The notes below the pieces were generated by a model, which worked only from the letters and a program-made list of their open reading frames with translations, was not told the DNA's origin and did not search any database. From NCBI GenBank assembly GCA_041552135.1, contig JBFELL010000082.1:1-12468 (forward strand): a stretch of DNA of 12,468 bases, in the 5' to 3' direction. Of the stretch, positions 1 to 5,136 are shown piece after piece (position 1 is the first letter of the stretch; the number at the start of each line of letters is the position of its first letter). Position numbers and translations under genes: made by a program. The DNA comes from SZUA-186 sp041552135 (GTDB lineage Bacteria > Pseudomonadota > Gammaproteobacteria > UBA9214).

Positions 1-1
1 C

Positions 2-319
2 CATTCACCGGACATCTGGCAGCACGCAGCGGCATTGCAGATAGCCGTAACTGATGCCGGTGTGGCTTACGGCACACCGGCGATGGCAGCCGAGGTGCGG
101 CGCCTCTATCAGACATACGGCACGGATCGTACCGGCATATTCAGCATGGGTGGACACGAGGACGGCATTGTCAGTTTCGGCGTGTCAGCCGGCGAGGCGG
201 GTAGTGTATTATTGCAATCGCTGGCGGCCGCGCTTGCCGCCCGACAGAAATACGCATCAAAAACAAACCAGACACAGGAGACAGACAGTTATGGCCAGCG
301 GCGAAGAAACAGCTACTGA
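2..319 (+). CDS. 3' end of an unrecognised protein (5' truncated by window edge)
   Basis: The frame is open from the window edge to a TGA at 317-319, giving about 105 residues of a C-terminal region. Its codon use matches the genes downstream, so I read it as real coding sequence. The visible part is soluble-looking, with a glycine-rich stretch (FSMGGHEDGIVSFGVSAGEAG, roughly residues 51-71 of the visible part), an alanine/leucine helix, and a polar tail rich in Lys, Thr, Gln and Arg. I do not recognise the family and see no catalytic motif. The last 29 bases overlap the start of mscS in another frame, and the mscS ribosome binding site lies inside this gene, so the two are probably co-transcribed and may be translationally coupled. 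No start codon is assigned because the true start is probably upstream of the window. Confidence 0.6.
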   Translation, partial: HSPDIWQHAAALQIAVTDAGVAYGTPAMAAEVRRLYQTYGTDRTGIFSMGGHEDGIVSFGVSAGEAGSVLLQSLAAALAARQKYASKTNQTQETDSYGQRRRNSY

Positions 320-1196
320 AAATACAGTCACTGAAGAAATCGCGGAAATAGCAGAGGTCATTCCGACAAGCATCGACGAAGCAAGCCAGCTCTGGGTGCA
401 GGTCCAGGACGTCGCCGCCGTCTGGGGGCTCAAGGTCATCGCGGCAGTCGCCATATTCGTTATCGGCCGCTGGGTTGCGAAAGCGGTCCGCAGCGGTGTA
501 CGGCGCATGATGACGAAGGCCGATGTCGAACCGATCATTATCGGCTTCGTCGGCAGCATGACCTACATCGCACTGCTGGCCTTTGTCGTCATTGCCGCAC
601 TCGGCCAGCTCGGCATACAAACAACCTCCTTCATCGCCATACTGGGTGCTGCCGGCCTGGCCGTCGGTCTTGCGCTGCAGGGCTCGCTGGCGAATTTCGC
701 CGCCGGCTTCCTGATGATCATCTTCCGGCCGTTCAAGGTCGGTGACTTTATCGAGGGCGCCGGCGTGGCCGGGGTCGTCGAGGCCATCCATATCTTCACG
801 ACCACGCTGAAGACCGGCGACAACAAGCTCATCATCATCCCGAATGCCAAGCTCTCGGGTGACAACATCACCAACTACTCGGCGCAGGAAACCCGGCGCG
901 TCGACATGACGGTCGGTGTTGCCTACGATGCCGACCTGTCGGTCGTCAGGGACGTGCTGAATGACATCATCAGCAAGGAAGAGCGTGCGCTCAAGGACCC
1001 CGCACCGCTGGTGGCCGTAGCGGAGCTTGCCGACAACAGCGTCAATTTTGTCGTTCGCGTCTGGACCAAAACCGGTGACTACTGGGCTGTCAAGTTCGAC
1101 ATGACGGAGACGATCAAGAACCGCTTCGATAGCGAGGGCATCGGCATCCCGTTCCCGCAACGCGACATTCATATCGTCAGCGGGCAGGTGGCGTAG
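291..1196 (+). CDS. mscS: Small-conductance mechanosensitive channel MscS
   Basis: Inner-membrane tension-gated channel that releases solutes during hypo-osmotic shock. The 301-residue product is close to the length of E. coli MscS (286). After an acidic N-terminal tail (about 1-40) come TM1 (about 44-66), TM2 (about 82-104) and the pore-lining TM3 (about 112-144). TM3 carries the glycine/alanine packing motif LGAAGLAVGLALQGSLANFAAG, followed by the conserved FRPFKVGD turn. The beta domain (VAGVVEAIHIFTTT, then IIIPNAKLSGDNITNYS) and the alpha/beta cage domain (about 200-301) follow in the usual order. The frame is open upstream to position 54, but I chose ATG 291 because AGGAG lies at 276-280, ten bases before it, and because the N-terminus then fits the family. 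It overlaps the preceding gene by 29 bases; the DUF503 gene begins 21 bases after its stop. The assignment rests on recognised motifs and is strong. Confidence 0.95.
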   Translation: MASGEETATENTVTEEIAEIAEVIPTSIDEASQLWVQVQDVAAVWGLKVIAAVAIFVIGRWVAKAVRSGVRRMMTKADVEPIIIGFVGSMTYIALLAFVVIAALGQLGIQTTSFIAILGAAGLAVGLALQGSLANFAAGFLMIIFRPFKVGDFIEGAGVAGVVEAIHIFTTTLKTGDNKLIIIPNAKLSGDNITNYSAQETRRVDMTVGVAYDADLSVVRDVLNDIISKEERALKDPAPLVAVAELADNSVNFVVRVWTKTGDYWAVKFDMTETIKNRFDSEGIGIPFPQRDIHIVSGQVA

Positions 1197-1217
1197 CCGC
1201 TGGCGACTGCGACAGGC

Positions 1218-1514
1218 ATGGCAGATCCGGCAATACATATCTGCCTGCTCACCATCGAACTGATGATCCCGTCGGCCAGATCACTGAAGGACAAGCGCAG
1301 TGCCGTGCGAAGTCTCAAGGACCGTCTGCGTTCCCGCTTCAACGCCTCGGTTGCCGAGGTGGCCTATCAGGACAAATGGCAGCGGGCGGTCATTGCGGCC
1401 TGTATCGTCGGCAACGACAGGCGACGCCTGGAAGCGGATATGAGCAAGCTCCGGCAGTTATGCGAAGAGGACCAGTACGTACAGATCGCCGACATGCATC
1501 AGCAGTGGATATAG
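1218..1514 (+). CDS. DUF503 family protein (YlxP-like)
   Basis: A 98-residue protein with the DUF503 signature: a short beta strand at the N-terminus, SLKDKRSAVRSLKDRLRSRF (about residues 22-41), then NASVAEVAYQDKWQRAVIA (about 42-60). In Firmicutes the homologue YlxP lies in the nusA-infB region and has been linked to ribosome biogenesis. The biochemical role is not settled, and here the neighbours say nothing about translation. It starts 21 bases after the mscS stop on the same strand, so it is likely in the same transcript. The ribosome binding site is weak (only purine-poor GCGACTGCGACAGGC precedes ATG 1218), which is compatible with read-through from mscS. No signal peptide or membrane segment is visible. 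Family membership is confident; function is unknown. Confidence 0.85.
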   Translation: MADPAIHICLLTIELMIPSARSLKDKRSAVRSLKDRLRSRFNASVAEVAYQDKWQRAVIAACIVGNDRRRLEADMSKLRQLCEEDQYVQIADMHQQWI

Positions 1515-2051
1515 TTAATATTTCAATAAGTTAAATATACTTCCTTGCGTATTACACGATGTTTGTAAGGGTCCACGCGGGAGCCTGATGACCCTGGGCG
1601 TTCGCGCCACCGCGATCTCGAGGCAGTACGACGAGCAAGGACCCGGCTTTCCGCGCAGGAAATCACCACCCGGGGGAGGCATTCTTTACCCTCGACGGCA
1701 CATGGCCCGGTCGGTACGCTCGTGATGCACGGGCGGCCGTTCATTCACACCGGCTCACCACGTCCTGCCGCAAGCCGGGGGTGGATCGAGTGATTGACAT
1801 CGAGCGAGTGATGAATACGGCGGTTGCGGCCGCCGCATCACTGGCGGAAAAAGGCGTAAGCCTATTGGCGTGGATACGTGGCTGTTTCAGGAATACCGAC
1901 GAACACTGGCGGCAGGTCGCATATAATCCGCGTTTCCCGGGTTGGCACGCGTGACAGAGATGCATAGCGGGACAGGCAGGGTAAGGCCAATACGGGTACT
2001 CGCCGGAACAGCGTAGTCCAGCGATACACTCTATTTAACATAATATACATT
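1515..2051. other. 537-base intergenic region with a foldable GC-rich segment and a TATAAT box
   Basis: No convincing protein gene is visible on either strand. The first 30 bases (1511-1540) are AT-rich and hold a weak inverted repeat (ATATTT 1518-1523, AAATAT 1533-1538). Positions 1569-1644 can fold as a three-way junction: outer stem GGGTCC/GGACCC, arm CGCGG/CCGCG enclosing a GGCG-TTCG-CGCC hairpin, and a second arm CTCG/CGAG. A further hairpin TTTCC/GGAAA follows at 1648-1662. A perfect TATAAT lies at 1922-1927 without a clear -35 box and could drive the lipoprotein gene with a long leader. Two copies of CGAGTGAT start at 1787 and 1805. I recognise no known RNA family, including 6S, RNase P, tmRNA, SRP RNA or common riboswitches. 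Confidence 0.5.
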
Positions 2052-2537
2052 ATGCGCAATATCAGATATCTGTTATTTACCCATACACCTGCCAGCACAC
2101 GGGCCATGATGGTCCTGATACTGGTTACGGCTCTGGGCCTTGTCACCGGCTGTACCGCCACCGCAAGCCACACCCTGCTGGTCAAGACCCGTGAAGCCGC
2201 TAATTCACAATACCTGCCGGATGAGTTTGAACGACTGCTCGACTCGCTGGGCTATGAATGGGTGCCGGTGACAGATCCGGATATCGGCCACCCGGTCAAG
2301 GTCGCAACAATCTACCGTGAATATCGCATGCAGTTCAGGGCGCGTGATGCGTCCGGGATCCTGATCGATGTGCATATCCGTCAGGACGGCCAGTCGGCCG
2401 GCCTGCACTTTTACCAGGATGACAGCAAGAGTCCCGATGCAGCGGCTTCCGGGCGCTATCAACAGCTCAGGGAACGGCTGGAACTTGAATTCGGCGCCAG
2501 CCGCGTGATTGACAAGCGACCGCTGCTGGCGCCCTGA
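2052..2537 (+). CDS. Small lipoprotein of unknown function
   Basis: The product has a lipoprotein signal: a hydrophobic stretch MMVLILVTALGL followed by the lipobox LVTGC, with Cys34 if translation begins at ATG 2052. The mature part is about 128 residues, charged and globular-looking, and I recognise no family. Visible features are a segment around YLPDEFERLLDSLGYEW and a likely beta-rich middle (VATIYREYRMQFRARDASGILIDVHIR). The start is uncertain. ATG 2052 supplies the Arg residues a signal peptide needs, but it has no ribosome binding site and sits in AT-rich DNA that could be a promoter. ATG 2106 or 2109 would give a minimal, uncharged signal peptide. The protein is predicted to be lipid-anchored, and the residue after Cys (Thr) does not suggest inner-membrane retention. 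It converges on the DUF4124 gene, with 9 bases between the stop codons. Confidence 0.75.
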   Translation: MRNIRYLLFTHTPASTRAMMVLILVTALGLVTGCTATASHTLLVKTREAANSQYLPDEFERLLDSLGYEWVPVTDPDIGHPVKVATIYREYRMQFRARDASGILIDVHIRQDGQSAGLHFYQDDSKSPDAAASGRYQQLRERLELEFGASRVIDKRPLLAP

Positions 2538-2546
2538 GGCTGACGG

Positions 2547-3014
2547 CTATCGGCGGCCGCCCCCGCCAGCATGCGGCGCTACATGCACCGGTGCACGGTG
2601 CTCAACCCCCGGGGTCCGCTTGCCGGCTATGGCGCGCCGGCGGCGTTGTTCATCGCTGTAATCACCGTCCGTATAGGTTTGGACCGGTTGTTCTTCAACG
2701 GTCGTCGGTGCAGCCTGCACAGGCTGACTGGCGCGCTCCTGCCTTGCCGAACCCATTACATCCGCCACGGACTCCATGCGTTTGGCCCGTTGAGCACTTT
2801 CCTGATGCTCTGCCTCGGTTGGCGCCGGTTGTATCTCGACCTGTTCCACATTCACGGCATCCGGCGGCGGTTCATCCGAAAACACGACTTCACCCTGCGC
2901 ATTGGTAGACTTGTAAACCGGATCGGCAATACTCCTGTTTGCCAACACAAATACTGCAACCATCAGGACAGTGATTGCCAGCGACATGTAGAATACAGCA
3001 GGTGATTTCTTCAT
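2547..3014 (-). CDS. DUF4124 domain protein with N-terminal signal/anchor
   Basis: A 155-residue protein. An N-terminal hydrophobic segment (about residues 7-26, YMSLAITVLMVAVFVLANRS) acts as a signal peptide or anchor, with possible cleavage after SIA. The DUF4124 core follows: PVYKSTNAQGEVVFSDEPPP, matching the family pattern Y-K-x-x-x-x-x-G-x-x-x-[FY]-S-D-x-P-P. This is a short beta module common in proteobacterial periplasmic proteins and of unknown role. The rest is low-complexity: Glu/Gln/Ala-rich (about 60-110), then Arg-rich (DEQRRRRAIAGKR), ending in a His/Pro/Gly tail (APVHVAPHAGGGGRR), so it is probably disordered. Start ATG 3014 is supported by GGAGG about 10 bases upstream on the minus strand. 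It is divergent from the LysM/YkuD gene, and its likely promoter overlaps that gene's promoter. Confidence 0.85.
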   Translation of the reverse strand: MKKSPAVFYMSLAITVLMVAVFVLANRSIADPVYKSTNAQGEVVFSDEPPPDAVNVEQVEIQPAPTEAEHQESAQRAKRMESVADVMGSARQERASQPVQAAPTTVEEQPVQTYTDGDYSDEQRRRRAIAGKRTPGVEHRAPVHVAPHAGGGGRR

Positions 3015-3063
3015 GGTGATGACCCCTCCAGGGTATTGTCCGGACCAATAAGCGCCGGACCGT

Positions 3064-3093
3064 TTGCGAATACTTCATTAACGTCATTATAGA
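3064..3093. promoter_or_regulatory. Candidate overlapping divergent promoters
   Basis: In the 120-base gap between the DUF4124 gene (-) and the LysM/YkuD gene (+), the plus strand shows TTGCGA (3064-3069), an 18-base spacer and TATAGA (3088-3093). This would start transcription near 3100, about 35 bases before ATG 3135. The minus strand shows a perfect TATAAT (3091 down to 3086) without a good -35 box, which would give a leader of about 65 bases for the DUF4124 gene. The two -10 boxes overlap, so the promoters may compete. This is motif matching by eye only. Confidence 0.4.
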
Positions 3094-3134
3094 TAACAGG
3101 AATACCTCCGAACACACGACTGTCGCGCAATCCA

Positions 3135-4046
3135 ATGCTGCATAACCTGCTCACAGCCCTGCTGGCATGCACATTCGCCTGCCCTGCCCTTGCCGATATC
3201 CACATTCGCCCGCCGGAGGATGTCGGTGTCATCGGACAGGTCGAGTTCATCAGGGCACACCATGACGAAACCCTGCTGGACATCGCGCGCAACCAGGATG
3301 TTGGCCAGAACGAGATACTGGTCGCCAATCCCGATGTCGATCGCTGGCTCCCCGGCAAGGGCACCGTCATCACGCTGCCCGGGCGTCACGTCCTGCCGGA
3401 TGCGAAACGTGATGGCCTGATACTCAATCTGCCGGAAATGCGCCTGTACTACTTTCCGCGGGCGCAGAAAAACGAAACGCCGGTACTCATCACTCATCCC
3501 GTCAGCATCGGCAGAATGGACTGGGAGACCCCGCTGGGCATGACACGTATCGTTGCCAAGAAGGTCGACCCGACATGGACACCACCGCAATCACTCAAGG
3601 ACGAGGCACTCGCCGATGGCGAGGTCCTGCCGGACGTCGTACCGGCCGGGCCGGACAATCCGCTTGGACGCTATGCCATGCGACTTGGTGTGCCGGGTTA
3701 CCTGATCCACAGCACCAACAAGCCATGGGGCGTTGGCATGCGCGTCACGCACGGTTGTGTGCGCATGTACCCGGAAGACATCGAGCAGCTGTTTGACAAG
3801 GTGCCGGTCGGTACGCCTGTGCAGATCATCAACCAGCCCGTCAAGCTCGGCTGGCTTGCGGACACCCTGTACCTGGAAATCCACCCGCCAATGGACGATA
3901 CCGGCGGCAACCCGGTCATCGACATGCAGACGGTACTCGACCGGATCGCCGGATTCGTAGGCGAGCGGCCCGTGCAGCTCAATGGCCGCGCCATCCGTCT
4001 CGCGGTGGAAACTCAACACGGCATGCCCGTTGCGATTACGAAATGA
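3135..4046 (+). CDS. L,D-transpeptidase (LysM + YkuD), ErfK/YbiS/YcfS-like
   Basis: Periplasmic enzyme of the family that forms meso-DAP crosslinks in peptidoglycan or attaches Lpp-type lipoproteins to it. The 303-residue product has a Sec signal peptide (about 1-20, cleavage after PALA), then a LysM-like domain (about 35-85) for glycan binding. The YkuD catalytic domain (about 95-235) follows. Its active-site elements are visible: His192 in YLIHSTNKPWGVG and the nucleophile Cys208 in THGCVRMYPEDIEQLF, matching the family [ST]HGC motif. A C-terminal extension of about 70 residues resembles that of E. coli ErfK/YbiS/YcfS (about 300-330 residues), the group that joins Lpp to the wall. ATG 3135 is the only sensible start and gives a good signal peptide, though the ribosome binding site is weak. 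It converges on the Lpp-like gene across an intrinsic terminator. The family is certain; whether it acts on Lpp is inferred. Confidence 0.93.
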   Translation: MLHNLLTALLACTFACPALADIHIRPPEDVGVIGQVEFIRAHHDETLLDIARNQDVGQNEILVANPDVDRWLPGKGTVITLPGRHVLPDAKRDGLILNLPEMRLYYFPRAQKNETPVLITHPVSIGRMDWETPLGMTRIVAKKVDPTWTPPQSLKDEALADGEVLPDVVPAGPDNPLGRYAMRLGVPGYLIHSTNKPWGVGMRVTHGCVRMYPEDIEQLFDKVPVGTPVQIINQPVKLGWLADTLYLEIHPPMDDTGGNPVIDMQTVLDRIAGFVGERPVQLNGRAIRLAVETQHGMPVAITK

Positions 4047-4111
4047 GCGCATTGCCTGTGCAGTTATGGCGAATGTATTCGCTCCTGCAGGGTCATACCA
4101 GGGGAGTACGC

Positions 4112-4139
4112 AAAAAAAAAGGGCACCGAACGGTGCCCT
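4112..4139 (-). terminator. Strong Rho-independent terminator of the Lpp-like gene
   Basis: On the minus strand, an 8-bp stem AGGGCACC/GGTGCCCT with a 4-base loop is followed directly by a run of T residues (the A run at 4112-4119 on the plus strand). It lies 28 bases after the stop of the Lpp-like gene. The hairpin also forms on the plus strand after the LysM/YkuD gene, but there the following bases (TGTTGTTGCGG) are a poor T tract, so plus-strand termination would be weaker. Confidence 0.92.
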
Positions 4140-4167
4140 GTTGTTGCGGCGAATACTGCCAGCCAGC

Positions 4168-4467
4168 CTACTTGTACATCGCCTTCTTGAACATGCGGTC
4201 GATCTTCGCCTCGCTCGCATCGGCAGATGCCTTTGCATCATTCGCCGTACTCATGGCCTGCCCGGCAAGCGCCCTGGCATCGGCCGCTTCCTGACGCGCC
4301 GCGGCTGCTTCGGCCTTGGCGGAATCGGCAGCGGCCTGCGCGGCACTGACCTGGTCCCTGAGGCTGTTGAGTTCAGAGGTTGTCGCACAGCCGCTCAGGC
4401 CGGCGACAAGCGCGAAGGCTGTAGCCAGCGCCAGCAGGCGCGACTTCGCATCACTCGTTCCTTTCAT
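4168..4467 (-). CDS. Braun lipoprotein-like protein (Lpp/OprI type) with C-terminal lysine
   Basis: A 99-residue outer-membrane lipoprotein expected to form a helical coiled coil and tether the outer membrane to peptidoglycan. The signal peptide (1-26) ends in the lipobox LSGC with Cys27. The mature chain is 73 residues: a polar start (CATTSELNSLRDQVSAAQ), then an alanine-rich helix with heptad-like spacing resembling Pseudomonas OprI. It ends in KIDRMFKKAMYK. E. coli Lpp ends in YRK and OprI in SRK, and the terminal lysine is the residue linked to meso-DAP; the same position is lysine here. The mature form is longer than Lpp (58) and OprI (about 64). The frame is open to 4554, but ATG 4467 is preceded by GAAGGAGA and begins a proper signal peptide. 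It lies 50 bases after the YkuD-fold gene on the same strand and is followed by a strong terminator. Confidence 0.88.
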   Translation of the reverse strand: MKGTSDAKSRLLALATAFALVAGLSGCATTSELNSLRDQVSAAQAAADSAKAEAAAARQEAADARALAGQAMSTANDAKASADASEAKIDRMFKKAMYK

Positions 4468-4517
4468 TACTTTCTCCTTCGGGTGAGTGTTCTGCCGCGA
4501 CACCGCCACGGCGATGC

Positions 4518-5081
4518 CTATCGTATATCGACACGGGTGCCGATGTGTACCCATTGCATCAACTCATCCAGCTGTTCGTTGGTGATGGCCACACAGCCGT
4601 TGGTCCAGTTGAACCTGTCGTGGATTTCCGGATCGCCCTCGCCGATGCCATGGATACCGATCTGGCCACCCAGCGGGGTGCCCTGTGGGGGGATTTTGCC
4701 GTTCTCATGCGCCCGGCGGATGGCGTGCCAGTCGCCCTCCTCCAGCCGCCGGTTCTCCAGGGCGCGCCGGGCCCGCTCCCGGTCCGGGTAATCCAGCCCC
4801 AGGAAGCGGTGGAAACCCGACGCCTCCCGGACCCAGGCGATCCTGAAGCGTCCCACCGGGGTGCGCTGGTCGCCGCGGATCTTCTCGCGCGACACACCGT
4901 CCCGCCCGATCGAGATGTCCTCGTAGGTGTGCACCACCCGGGTGCCCTGCATCACCATGAGCCTCAGGTTGACGGTATCCACCAGCAGCCAGATCTCACC
5001 GCCCTGCGCTTGCGCGGCCCCTGACTGCACCAGGCCGCAGGCCAGCAGCAGGCAGCAGAGATGTTTGGCAAGGCATTTCAT
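4518..5081 (-). CDS. YkuD-fold L,D-transpeptidase family protein with TNGC active site
   Basis: A 187-residue exported enzyme of the YkuD family. An N-terminal signal (MKCLAKHLCCLLLACGLV, with AQA cleavage about residue 25) precedes a single catalytic domain. The start of the domain is EIWLLVDTVNLRLMV, followed by the RTPVGRF substrate-loop signature and then His144 in GIHGIG. Cys163 lies in NWTNGCVAITNEQLDEL. Asn replaces the His of the usual [ST]HGC motif, as in many YafK-like members. The family includes both crosslinking transpeptidases and E. coli YafK (DpaA/LdtF), which cuts Lpp from peptidoglycan; I cannot tell which activity applies. The frame is open to 5174, but ATG 5081 starts the signal peptide; the ribosome binding site is weak. 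LLAC could also be read as a poor lipobox. It lies upstream of the Lpp-like gene and is divergent from the class V PLP gene by 55 bases. Confidence 0.87.
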   Translation of the reverse strand: MKCLAKHLCCLLLACGLVQSGAAQAQGGEIWLLVDTVNLRLMVMQGTRVVHTYEDISIGRDGVSREKIRGDQRTPVGRFRIAWVREASGFHRFLGLDYPDRERARRALENRRLEEGDWHAIRRAHENGKIPPQGTPLGGQIGIHGIGEGDPEIHDRFNWTNGCVAITNEQLDELMQWVHIGTRVDIR

Positions 5082-5136
5082 GCGCGCGATTGTGCAGGTG
5101 ATACAGCCCCGCCGCAATGGGGTATTCTTGGTGCCC

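Noticed and set aside
171..1238. 355-residue open frame on the minus strand
   Set aside because: It is fully antisense to mscS, whose family motifs are unmistakable. The translation has no recognisable domain, and long antisense frames are common in GC-rich DNA.
1560..1665. 6S RNA as the identity of the foldable segment
   Set aside because: ATGTTTGTAAG-GGTCCA faintly resembles the start of 6S RNA, but the central bubble and closing stem are missing and the usual zapA neighbour is absent.
1523..1965. Two minus-strand frames of 73 and 74 residues in the intergenic gap
   Set aside because: They are Arg/Ser-rich, with no domain and no ribosome binding site noticed, so they do not support genes.
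4468..4554. 29-residue N-terminal extension of the Lpp-like protein
   Set aside because: The extension overlaps the preceding gene and would bury the signal peptide. ATG 4467 has a strong GAAGGAGA site and begins a proper lipoprotein signal.
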